Source of the DNA: Mariannaea sp. PMI_226
Taxonomy: Eukaryota > Ascomycota > Sordariomycetes > Hypocreales > Nectriaceae
Direction: 5' to 3'
Length of the DNA: 64,000 nucleotides
Assembly (NCBI GenBank): GCA_024336345.1
Contig: JANFOG010000011.1
Coordinates: 1,364,001 to 1,428,000 of the forward strand
Every line of letters starts with the position of its first letter. Within the stretch, counting starts at the first letter, position 1. The position numbers were made by a program, and so were the translations under genes. The notes beneath the pieces were generated by a model. The model worked only from the letters and a program-made list of their open reading frames with translations, was not told the DNA's origin and did not search any database. Positions 54,358-64,000 of this stretch are shown piece after piece.

Positions 54358-55885
54358 AATTGCTGGTATCAAACAACTATTTTTTTCTACAGATTAAGGT
54401 GGAGATGAGGTGGTGACTGGACGGTGGACTGTAACCCATTTCTACAAGAGCTGAATCGGAGTGAGTGGGATAAACAACAGTGTTATAGTTTGGTGGGTAA
54501 ATTGGCACGTCCACAGACGTCTCGAGACTGAATGCGCATGTCAGCCAGATCCACGGGTGACGTCGGGATATTCCCCATTCCATATGCATGTGGAGAAGTA
54601 CAAGTGCTCATTGAAGATTACTGTGCCATGAGATCAATGCCGACCAAGGCGATTTGCTTTTGTATGAGACTTCCGATTCCGGCTTGAATTGGCCTCACAA
54701 ACGCTTGGCCCTGGTAGGTTGCTGGTTATCATTTCGATGCTCACGCACGACGGATAACCGTAAAGGCCAGCCCGACCGTTATGGCTGTGGACTACGGGCA
54801 CGATTTCACCGGCTGGTATGGCAGAATTGGTATTCAGAAGGTGAGGTAGATCCCACGAGATGCTAGTTTGCATGTGTTGTGTGTGCACTCATCATCGTCT
54901 TGAGCGCGCCCACATATAATCCCAACAGGTGCAAGATTGGTGTTAGGCTATGAAAGCGAGTCTTTAGGGTAGCCAGAAACTTGTGTAAGCAGACCAGCAA
55001 GCCGGCTCTATAGTCGGCCCGAGGAAATAGGGGTTATTTCCGTAGGAACATTCCAAGCTAGCGAGCAAGAAAAGACACCTTTACATTGGGAAAAATTCGC
55101 GGTCTACAACTTGTGTATGCAGTGGTATCACGGGCGCCTGACGTATAGAGATACAGTGATAGTATTGATAGAGAATATTGGAGTATCCATATAGCTTATT
55201 TACTAATTGTTATTCCCAAGCGTTCCCTTATTAGTCTCCTTTCTGTTGAACGGGCAACGGGCTTTTCCTCTAGGGTGGGCTCCACCCGACACTTGTGCGT
55301 TCAACAACTTGAACCTCGTCATCTTTTCAAGCCGAAATCTTTTTTGTATCTAACCACCTTCCATCGGTGGAAAAAATGAGTGTGGCCTCCATGAAATTCA
55401 ACCCGGTCTTTCAAACAACTAAGGAAAACCTGTTTTCGCGGTAACTTGACTGTGCATGATAGATCTGAGTTATATGAATCCGTCGTCGGAGAGCGCATCA
55501 AATAGGGGCTACAACCCACTCCTTAATATACGGTTAGAGGGAGGGAGTAGACCATAATGAATCTATGGCATTCCCTAGCGCACTCCTATCATCAGAATCC
55601 TATTTATCATATTACGTATCGCACATTAATTAATGCCATGGTTTGTTACATTAGTGACTATTAAATCAATGCAACATCGTGATTTTACTTGGATAGCTCT
55701 AAAACTTGTATGCATGTACCAATCCGAACAAGAGAATCATCGCTTGACAGACAGTTCATCATGACATACTCACGGTAATAGCTAGAACATGAGCTAATAG
55801 TATTTCCATAGCATTTAGACTTCTCTTTTGCGTAAAATTCCTATACTCTTTTTTACGCAACTATCTCAACAAGGGTCATCAAATT
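54358..55885. other. promoter region and gene-free stretch
   Basis: 1.5 kb with cluster motif site 12 at 54564-54577 near the amidohydrolase; the remainder, towards the 3' end of the MFS gene, is AT-rich and empty. Short overlapping frames are ignored. Confidence 0.45.
54564..54577 (+). promoter_or_regulatory. cluster motif CGG-N6-CCCCA (site 12)
   Basis: CGGGATATTCCCCA, third identical copy, 207 bases upstream of the amidohydrolase start. Confidence 0.85.
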
Positions 55886-57913
55886 TCAGTCTAATTTGAT
55901 TAGCCCAGACTTTAACCTCAATCTTGGACCGTAGTAATGCAGCACCACCATTATCGCGGTTGAGAAAACTACTAAACCAGCCTGCGTACCAAAGGATGCT
56001 GCATATCCGACCTTGGCACCCCATTTCTATAGTGAAAAGTTAGATTAGATTGGTTACTGAATATTCCCGTCCGTCTGGAAGGGGAATCTCTCCGTGTATG
56101 TGCGCGATTGTAACACTTAGATTGTATCTTACCATTTGGTTATAACTTGAAGCAAATCCTCCAATTAACCTTAAAAGATTGAGGATAGAAGCGATCTCAG
56201 CAGCTGCGTACGGGTAGGTGTCAATAAGGTAGGTGTTAGTGCCGACGGCTTCGAGAATTGCGCCGACATTATATATGGCCCAGCCAGATGCCACAGCTAT
56301 ACAACTCAGTTTAGTTCATTTGTACGGTAAGCAGCGTGTAGTAAGGGCTTTGTAACGAAAAGGGCACTGGAAGAGGGGGTTGTTGCCAAGCTGACACGAA
56401 AAGTTCGACCAGGAGACAAGAGCATCGCTGAAGACCATCTGACTTGAATTGAAAGGGCCGTACCAATTTCTGAGAGGTGTTCCTCCAATGCTTGACCAAC
56501 AAGTATTAGACCTCCAGTTGTGAAAAATGTTGACAGATAGATAGGGAATATTCGAGCTTCAGGCTTGAATATTCCCTGATTTTTTCTTATAAAACCCTTG
56601 GTTGAGAAATCGATGAACCAATGCCCAAAGACCTCCCCAACAATAAGGCCGACGAGGGGTGCAAAGTAGAAGTAAGACAGGGGATTACCACTAAGCCCAT
56701 ATCCGCCAGATTGCTCTGGAGTTGAAAGGAGAATTATGATGCATTGTGCGATACCAAAAATCCACGACAATGCTAGCAACCTGCGTTTCTGTTAGCAAAC
56801 AGTCAGAGGTGCTTAGGAGACTTGGATCATACGATGAAAATCCGACTGGAAGAACAAGGGGCAGTGATGTAACTGCTAATAATCTCCGATAACTGTGGCG
56901 CACAGATCTGAAGTACGATCTATGGTGTCGGATTTGCCATATTCCAAGAAGGCGTTGAAGTCGAGTCCCTCTTTCTGGCTGATCTTGTAGGGCAATGTCC
57001 CGGCGATACCACGTCTCGTCGTAGAAAAGCCCAATTAGGACGACATTTAGCATGTTCATAGCGAAGCATAACCATAACGTATAATGCCAATCGTGAAGTC
57101 GGTTGTTAATGAAATTCCCAAACATTGGTCCAAGATATGGAGAAGCCATCCACATGGAAGTCCAGATACCGATCTTTCTCGCTTTTTCGTGGTGGAAGAA
57201 CATGTCTTGAATCAAAGCAAGACTAGACATAAGTCCAGTAGCCAGAAAGAATGCTGTCAGTAATTTCAGAGCGTAATAGGCTCTGAAGGATGGGGCGAGA
57301 ACACAACCAAGGGAGAGAAATGCAGACACCACAGTGGCCCAAAAACAAGTTGGTGCTCTTCCCCAGGAATACAAGAAGGGCATCAATACGAGACCACCAA
57401 TTCCACTTTTAATGTTAGATGGAAAACTGCATGGCAAAGATAGAGACTTACAGCATTGGACTAGAAATATTGTTGATAACGTTTATTTCCTCAGGCGATT
57501 TGTCCCAATCGGCCCCCTGGAGGAAAACAAGGGTGAGAGCAGCAGTAAGCTGAAAGTCCATGGTAAACGAGCATATTGATGCCGTAAGAAGAATGCTATT
57601 CTTTTTCCACGACGGCCAGTTGAGCGGATCACCAGGATCGTCTGAAGGTTGGGGGACTAGAACAGTCTACATTATTACGATTGTTAGCGGATTGCCACGT
57701 CCTGGAAAGGAAAGGAAAGAAAAGTTTCCTACTCACATGCCCATCACTAGCCAGCTTTAGATCTCCTGCCAATGCCTTTCCACCGCCCTCGGGATCGATA
57801 TCTAGGATAATCGCTTCAGGGTCAAGCGTACCCACATGTGAAGTATTGGCTTTGAGCGACCTAATATCCTCCAGGTGATGGGCGGTCACTTTGCCGGCAT
57901 CGTCAACTGTCAT
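55886..57913 (-). CDS. MFS transporter, DHA1-like, 528 aa
   Basis: Six exons: 57913-57737, 57666-57452, 57405-56833, 56780-56464, 56296-56133, 56026-55886; introns of 70, 46, 52, 167 and 106 bases. The fourth intron is long for this region and might hide an alternative exon. The N-terminus is a soluble 'HHLEDIRSLKANTSHVG' segment, then 'DDPGDPLNWPSWKKN', the classic opening of the fungal polyamine/multidrug carrier branch. Next is 'LYSWGRAPTCFW' (loop 2-3 motif), 'ARKIGIWTSMWMASPYLGPM', 'FGHWFIDFSTKGFIRKN' in the central loop and 'YLIDTYPYAAAEIASILN' near the end. Twelve membrane segments are expected at the plasma membrane. It may export toxic intermediates or import a substrate. It is divergent from the dienelactone hydrolase, and two exact cluster motifs lie between them. 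Confidence 0.9.
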
Positions 57914-58110
57914 TTTGGCGTTGTTTATGGTTTTGAGTCAAGTTAGGCACTTGGTAGTTGTGATTTAGAAAATTCCATTTCATGTACACTATTTTTATAT
58001 TTGGCTTCTGGACGTGAACAAAAACCCTAGCAAGTCGTGGAGTCGTTGGGGAACGTTTGTGGGGAAGATGTGGGGGATGGGGTCAAGGCCGGGGAAAGCG
58101 AGATTCCCCG

Positions 58111-58124
58111 TGGGGTCTATCCCG
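58111..58124 (-). promoter_or_regulatory. cluster motif CGG-N6-CCCCA (site 13)
   Basis: Minus-strand CGGGATAGACCCCA, 198 bases upstream of the MFS start. Confidence 0.8.
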
Positions 58125-58188
58125 GAAGCTATTCCCAATGCTTTGAGTTGTTCCGAAAATGATGTGAGGTGAGTTGAACCCATTTGAG

Positions 58189-58202
58189 TGGGGATGTATC
58201 CG
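58189..58202 (-). promoter_or_regulatory. cluster motif CGG-N6-CCCCA (site 14)
   Basis: Minus-strand CGGATACATCCCCA, 276 bases from the MFS start and 417 from the dienelactone hydrolase start. Confidence 0.8.
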
Positions 58203-58618
58203 GAGCCAGCACTCAGCGGGGTTCGGGGTTTGTCAAGTGGCCGAAACCTGACAGTGAAGTACTTAAACACTGGCGAAAAGTCAATTGCTCCTCTAATTCA
58301 ATAGTTTGGTAGTCTTTATTACTACCGTATTGCAATACTACACTACAAATAAACGAAGGTGAGTATAGTAGGCCTCCTGCCTCACTCCACTCAAGACGTG
58401 TATAGCTCACTGTGAGTTAGCGGTTCACACGCGGAGCTTTCGTTGGATTACCTGGACTTGTACCTCAAGGGTTAATTCTACTACCCTTTCTAATAGTACG
58501 GCACCCACCAAGTACCAGCCGTGGCCCCCCTACAAGAATTGAAACGAGTCTGGCGTCTAACAATCTCATAGTTCCGTATCTAGACTAATTTTGTCTACAA
58601 CCATTGTAAACCTCCAAT

Positions 58619-59472
58619 ATGTCAGAGTGTTGCTTCAAAGGGTTCTTGTGGAAACGAGAACCAATCGGCGAGGAACGAACGATTGGTAACCTTCATACCT
58701 ACATAACTGGTAGCAACAGCGATGTCGCTATCCTGTTGATTCACGACATGTTCGGGTGGACATTCCCAAACACGAGGATATTGGCAGATATGTATGCCAA
58801 GGAGGTCGATGCTACTGTTTATGTGCCCGACTTGTGAGTCCCATCCCCTCACTTTACCCGATCCCTCATATCTCGCCTGTTCGCCATCCTCCAAATCTCC
58901 TATCCATATATGCTTCCTTTGCTTATCAAGAATCCGCCTTCGTGAGATACAGCTTTGGTAATGAGGTCCTCTCGTCAGAGATTATACGAGACAGGTCACG
59001 CTGGAAAGAATTAGATCTCCCAGCCTTTGAAAAACGAAATTCAAAGGAAGTTCGGGAGCCTGAAATCTTTGAGTGTGCAAAGGCATTGCGTCTCCAGTAC
59101 AAACGCGTGGGCGCAGCCGGATTTTGCTTTGGTGGTTGGGCTGTTTTCCGCCTGGGTGCGCATGAGAACTTGGTGGATTGCATATTGACAGCGCATCCAA
59201 CTTGGCTTACAAAGGACGAAATAGAACATGTCAATGTTCCAACTCAGATCTTAGCACCGGAATCTGATCCGGTGTTTACACCCGAGTTGAAGGAATTTGC
59301 CAATCAAGTTATCCCACGCATAGGAGTACCTTATGACTACCAATATTTTCCGAAGGTTCATCATGGCTTTGCGATAAGGGGTAACCCGGACAGTAAGGAC
59401 GAGCTCAAAGCTATGCATCGGGCGAAAGATGCTGCAGTCTACTGGTTTCGTTTGTGGCTACACACAATTTGA
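58619..59472 (+). CDS. dienelactone hydrolase family protein, 244 aa
   Basis: Two exons: 58619-58833 and 58953-59472; a 119-base intron joined as 'VYVPDFFGNEVLSS'. The alpha/beta-hydrolase fold has the dienelactone-hydrolase triad: Cys130 in 'GAAGFCFGGWAV', Asp177 in 'PESDPVFTPE' and His209 in 'KVHHGFAIRG'. The oxyanion region 'ILLIHDMFGW' is also typical. The length is normal. Classic members open dienelactones of catechol pathways, while fungal paralogs are often of unknown specificity and occur in xenobiotic or phytoalexin degradation clusters. Here it may open a lactone side product of ring cleavage. This is the rightmost gene that shares the cluster motif. Confidence 0.93.
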
Positions 59473-61585
59473 ACATATGTGTTGAGTAGGACCTAGGGTT
59501 AAGAAAAATAAGATACACTTTCAATTGGAGAAATGTTTGACTCTATCACATTGCGATAAAGGAGCAGGCGCTGATATGTTGCCTGTGCAACAGTTAGGAG
59601 GCGGAGAATTATGTCAACGGTGATCTAACTAGTGCCTCGCAGGATCTAGGGTGGGCCTTATTAGCGGCACGAGGAGCGGGGAGGGCCTAAAGTAAGGAAG
59701 GATGGTTGCGGACAATGAACGACTTTGAGTTATCAATTTATCTCTCTCGGGAAGTACAGGTAGTCCAAACACCATTTTGTGCTTGCTTCGACTCAAGCTG
59801 TCAGGTGATTATGAAATGGGTGCTCTCTTACTAGAAAGCAAAGTCCTACAATATCCGACGAAGCTTGTTTTAAATTAGGGTGCGTATTCTATGCCAGTCT
59901 AGCACTTAAACAGCGCAATGCAATTCTACGTAGATATCGAAATCGACAGTTTCAGGTGCTCATATTTTCCGAAAATACGATGGTTACCTATATGAAGTAA
60001 TTACGGCACGCCACTAATAGTTGTACCCTTGTGTATAACCAGAAAACCAGACGCCTTTAGTCCCTTCAATACCAAAGCCCCAAGACGACTAGTTTTAATA
60101 AAAGATACAGATTTTGTGAATCTATTCTTTCTCTTTGCTGGGGTAACCCTTGCTTCAGATTCTTTAGGGGCATGGTTCTCAAATGTTGGTCGAGTTGGTA
60201 TTTATATTTGAAGTATCGGTTTCAAGACGATCAAAGTTATGAAATTCTGTTTTCTATTTAAGACACTACCCGATTTAAATAACCATCTTACCATATATAT
60301 ATCTACTAACATCGGGATACCAAGCCTTCCCCACCAGTAAAGTTGAAAGGTTGGCGGCACATTATTCCACAAACACTGCACTATAGATCAGGACTTCTAG
60401 ACTGGGCTCATCTCCACCCAAGCGCTCAAATGCAATCACGCCCTTGAACTTGCTGCAATGTGCAGCTCCCTCCAAGCCAACATGAAAGGAAGCGGCATGA
60501 CCCATCACCCCACCGAATCATTCGGCCGCATCTACATAAGGTCATCTGATTCGGATTTGCTAACCTAGGTTTGAATTTGGCTAATTAGTAGATCGTAATA
60601 CGTTTACGGAACAAGGACCGAGGCAATTCCTGCTAAGCTGCTATACAATAGGATTCAAGCTCGTGTCATAGCTTACGGCAACACGATAGCTCATAGCTAC
60701 TCGCCCATGCAGAGTGGCTCTAAGATCAATTTACCCTTTTCCCATTCGGTTTCTACACCTCCCATCTCCATCGATATATGGGAGGCCATCATCCTGAAGT
60801 TAATTTGTAGTGGTATTTTTGCCTCAACCATATCGACGGAGCATAGGAGCGTCACACCGTCTATCCTCCTCAGCGATGCAGAACTCAGTGACCGCGACCA
60901 TTAGTCTCCCTAGCTCCAATTCCGACACAAAGGTTCACCCTCACATCTAACCGCTAAGTTTTGGACCAGTCGTATCCATGTTGCTCGCAAAGAGCGTCTG
61001 TTCTTGTTTGAGACCCCTCATCGCACATTTCTGGAATAGGTAGAGAAACTTAATCGAGTAAGACATGCCCTATAGAGACCCTATCAAGAGAGAGCCTAAT
61101 ATACAATTTTTACTTATAGAGGACATATATCGGGGAACTATCTTTTTAGCTAGTAAAGAAGCTTTTCTGTACTTCTATCGTTAATCGATTCTGTTCAACA
61201 ACAAACAATCTGCAAGAGATTCACTAAAAGTAATTACTGGTTCAGTTTTGATTGGGCAATAGAATCCGGAATGAGCTCCGTGCCAAGATACCAGTAAGCC
61301 GACGAGGCTCCTCGTCTCTAGACAATCATCACCCAGATGCCAGATGACTCTGATTGAATGACTTTGGTGAGAACTGATTCTCTAATTACGCTAGGTCCAT
61401 AGGTATCATGCATTTACCTCGTACAGACTAGAATAAGTGTTGCCCACAGCCTTGTTAGATTGCAGCACGACATTTTTACAGAGGTAGTTGTTCTCGGAGG
61501 TATAATTCGCTTCTTATAGATATTTACCTAACTTGTATAACAGATCGATGATAAAAAAAACTAAAAAGGCATTTGATTCGAGAAT
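59473..61585. other. gene-free stretch at the right edge of the cluster
   Basis: 2.1 kb of AT-rich DNA without a recognisable gene, tRNA or mobile element. Short frames at 60029-60211 and 60707-60904 lack family features. No cluster motif was noticed. Confidence 0.45.
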
Positions 61586-62770
61586 CTATGCACAAGAAAA
61601 TTCTGCAATGGCCTTTATTTTCGTCCTCATATACCTCTCGAGCTTATTGGCTGACTTAACATATAATGTACTAACGTCATTATAATCGCGGCAATTGTTG
61701 AAGATAAGTTCGGCGTCTCTGATAAAGTCTTCGAGAGTGTCGTATTGGTCAGCCTCTAACTTCATTTCCATCTTTCTTAAGTCCATGGGCTCCTTGATCA
61801 CATCGTAGTAATCAGATACCACATCTTTATTGACTGGTTCCAAAAAAGGCCAGGCACTTTGGTGATTCTGCATGCTGTTTAGTAGACGCAAGAGTTGGCT
61901 ATAATTTGGCCCGTGCCGGGGCTGTCGTGCGAAGTCGTCCTTACCGGCACTCCACCCTGTTACTCGAATAGCATCAATAGAAAGCGGGTCAATTGCATAG
62001 ACACCACCCTTCCACTGCACTGGCGGTTGATGAATAACACGCGAGTTTCTCCATGCTCCTATTTTGGCTTGCACGCACTCCTTCTGTTTGAGAAGCATCC
62101 GACCCATCTCCAAGTATCGGATTCGCGGAAGTAGCGTGCACTGCATTATTGTTGCACCTTCATAATCCTTAATATATCCCCTCCATACCGAGCTTGGGAG
62201 CGTAATTTCCTTAGTAAAGCCCTGCTTTTTGAAGTAGCCGATGGCATTGTCATCTGCATACGCCAACAAGTGTTTCATGTCCGAGGTTGCCTTGATGTAG
62301 TCTTTCAAGTGAGACATCAAATGCGCGCCATAACCTTTGACTTGATGGTCCGACAAAACGGCGCAGAAGACAATCTCGGCGAATTGTCGCCCTTTGAATG
62401 GGCGATAGCTGATTCCGCCGACAACTTCCAGGGGCTTCCTCACGATCGCCATAGAAATATGTGTTCGGTCGTAGACAAGGCGAGCAATGTAAGCCTTAGG
62501 CATATCGGGAAGTTGTTGTTGGAAGAGGCGTTTTAGCCCTGTAAGGATCAGGATGCTCTCTCGACCTCCGTCGTTGTTCACGACTTTCACCTCGATATCG
62601 CCATTTCGCTCCTCAATAACACCGACCTTTTCAGGAAATGGAATGGTTGAGGGTTTAGTGTGCCCCTTGTTGAACTCGACGGGTTTGCCATGCTTTACGT
62701 GTTTCTGAGCTCTCGGGATGGGAGGCTCCTGCGTCGCCTTGCGCTTGCTATTTGAAGTGGCTGCGTACAT
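61586..62770 (-). CDS. GCN5-type histone acetyltransferase with bromodomain, 394 aa
   Basis: Single exon. The N-terminal tail is basic and low-complexity (residues 1-60). The GNAT acetyltransferase domain (about 75-235) has '[19 protein letters not shown]', containing the catalytic Glu and the acetyl-CoA loop (Q/R-x-x-G-x-G/A form), then '[18 protein letters not shown]' and '[11 protein letters not shown]'. The linker '[14 protein letters not shown]' leads to a C-terminal bromodomain (about 285-390) with '[11 protein letters not shown]' and the acetyl-lysine-binding Asn in 'NCRDYND'. This is the domain order of Gcn5, the catalytic subunit of SAGA/ADA. The gene has no introns, and several positions I recall as nearly invariant in fungal Gcn5 differ, so it looks like an extra, diverged copy rather than the housekeeping gene. 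Catalytic residues appear intact. Confidence 0.88.
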   Translation of the reverse strand: MYAATSNSKRKATQEPPIPRAQKHVKHGKPVEFNKGHTKPSTIPFPEKVGVIEERNGDIEVKVVNNDGGRESILILTGLKRLFQQQLPDMPKAYIARLVYDRTHISMAIVRKPLEVVGGISYRPFKGRQFAEIVFCAVLSDHQVKGYGAHLMSHLKDYIKATSDMKHLLAYADDNAIGYFKKQGFTKEITLPSSVWRGYIKDYEGATIMQCTLLPRIRYLEMGRMLLKQKECVQAKIGAWRNSRVIHQPPVQWKGGVYAIDPLSIDAIRVTGWSAGKDDFARQPRHGPNYSQLLRLLNSMQNHQSAWPFLEPVNKDVVSDYYDVIKEPMDLRKMEMKLEADQYDTLEDFIRDAELIFNNCRDYNDVSTLYVKSANKLERYMRTKIKAIAEFSCA

Positions 62771-64000
62771 TAGTCCTTCAAAGCAGATCGGAGGTATTCA
62801 CTGTGTGAGTGAGTTATGTCGCTTACGTGCTTCCATGTAAATGATCTGTCACCCAAGTGCAGCAAGGATGTAACGTAAGGGGTTTATGTTAGTTCGAGAC
62901 GTAAATAAAGAAAATAAGCGGAGAACGGGTCGGGTTGAGGAGAGTGAAACTTCGTCTGATTTCTGGGTGTGTAATAAAATTGGTGTCCAAGTTCCGTCCA
63001 GGGTTAATATTTCTTTTGCCTCTTCTTATTTGCCGTTTTTTATCACATGACTTGTACCGTTTCAGCATAAGCGCCAAGGCAGAAAGGTGACAAATATATC
63101 GATAACGAAGATATGCAACTTTGACGAAATAGGCCATTTTTTCAAGGCTGACCGCGTTTGGGTCCTTTCGTTCAAATGCATGATAACATATGAAATATTA
63201 ATGTTATTATAAGCCTCTCTGCCTCTCTGAAGAGATACGTCACCGTTTTGATTTTGGAAGTGGAATTCCCTGTATGTAATATAACTGAATTTTGTTGCCA
63301 AACTTGATACTTCAATCCCATTCCACGCGATAATTCTTGGGGAAATCCCAACATCACCTCCTCGTCTTTGTTTTATTGCGTTATAATAGCTATCATTATT
63401 TTAAGTCTAAAGTTTGTAAAAATACAAAGCATTCGCGCCCGACTCTGCGTACTAGCAATGCCCTTGAAGGTGACAATAGGATCTTTAAAATCCTCCGTGA
63501 GTTCTTTTAGCCGTTGCCTGCAAAAGATATGTTTCAGTGATGCAAAATAAAGTCACACATCTTGGATTGAGTGGTCATGTGATTAACTTTCTTTTCTCAT
63601 ATTTTGGGCTCTGGATCCCTGTTTGTGGTCTATTATTTATGTTCACTTTATCAGTCTATGAACGGCTATCGCGTTCCAACTAAGCTTCCGCTTTGGCCAG
63701 TTCCTCAGCCCCAATGAAGTTGCCGACTACAGAGGCATTCGGAGCGTCTTAAGGCAGGCAATCATAAAGATATCATCAACGGCGATATTGAGCTCAAAAA
63801 TTTGGCATGCGGTGAAGAACTCATCTGAGTGACGCCATGGGGGGCCGCCTGTTAAGCCTCTTCCTAACGACCACACGGGTAGGGAAGTCATAGGCGATAG
63901 CTCTTATAGGTTAGAGACAAGTATCGCTCGGACACCATCCAGAATACGATCACAAGACGTAAAACAGCCTGCCGTAGAAACTTCATAGCTAAAAAATGGG
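62771..64000. other. gene-free stretch to the window end
   Basis: 1.2 kb with only chance frames; presumably the promoter of the GCN5-type gene near 62.8 kb. A gene crossing the right edge cannot be excluded. Confidence 0.4.

Larger units (their letters stand above)
57914..58618. promoter_or_regulatory. bidirectional promoter with two cluster motifs (MFS / dienelactone hydrolase)
   Basis: 705-base divergent region. Two exact CGG-N6-CCCCA sites (58111 and 58189) are 78 bases apart in the same orientation. Several extra GGGGA/TCCCC half-sites lie between 58,048 and 58,140, making this the richest promoter of the cluster. Confidence 0.7.

Noticed and set aside
21525..59472. The cluster as a secondary-metabolite biosynthetic cluster
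   Set aside because: There is no polyketide synthase, NRPS, terpene cyclase or prenyltransferase, while ring-cleavage and hydrolytic enzymes dominate; a catabolic role fits better.

Overview
The window is nuclear DNA of a filamentous ascomycete (Pezizomycotina). The genes are spliced with short introns of about 46-167 bases, mostly GT-AG, with CTAAC/CTGAC-like branch sites. The protein families are typical of these fungi: a rhodopsin-domain 7TM protein, CVNH lectin, berberine-bridge oxidase, tannase-type esterase, SnoaL-like proteins, and C2H2/Zn2Cys6 factors. I cannot fix the genus. No tRNA, rRNA, transposase, reverse transcriptase or CRISPR was recognised.

Left part (1-21,500) is gene-poor. 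It holds a two-repeat CVNH lectin (1307-1681, -), a 7TM rhodopsin-domain protein (6934-8241, -), a secreted FAD-linked oxidase (11809-13606, +), decayed copies of a DUF7580-type gene and of a fungal C2H2 gene (13.8-15.8 kb), and a secreted tannase/feruloyl-esterase family enzyme (16959-18777, -).

Centre (21,525-59,472) is a dense cluster of 19 genes that looks catabolic. It has no PKS, NRPS or terpene core gene. In order: FAD monooxygenase, aldehyde dehydrogenase, zinc alcohol dehydrogenase, aldo-keto reductase, 2,3-dihydroxybenzoate-decarboxylase-type amidohydrolase, gentisate-dioxygenase-type bicupin, SnoaL-like protein, fumarylpyruvate/fumarylacetoacetate-hydrolase family enzyme, short-chain dehydrogenase, 6-methylsalicylate-decarboxylase-type amidohydrolase, nitroreductase, alpha/beta hydrolase, sugar-type MFS carrier, hybrid C2H2 + Zn2Cys6 transcription factor, second SnoaL-like protein, cytochrome P450, metal-dependent amidohydrolase, DHA-type MFS carrier and dienelactone-hydrolase family enzyme. 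A coherent reading is: decarboxylation of a salicylate-type acid, P450 methyl or ring hydroxylation, alcohol to aldehyde to acid oxidation, ring hydroxylation to gentisate, ring cleavage, then hydrolysis to central metabolites, with import/export and a dedicated regulator. The substrate is inferred, not shown.

The most striking signal is a 14-bp element, CGG-N6-CCCCA (best form CGGGATATTCCCCA). It lies about 120-420 bp upstream of nearly every cluster gene, including the transcription factor gene: 13 exact copies, one copy off only in the last base, and three one-mismatch copies. It defines the cluster edges independently of gene function and is the likely operator of the local regulator.

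Right part (59,473-64,000) is again gene-poor. It carries one intronless GCN5-type acetyltransferase/bromodomain gene (61586-62770, -) that looks like a diverged extra copy. All splice models were made by eye from reading-frame continuity, splice signals and family conservation.
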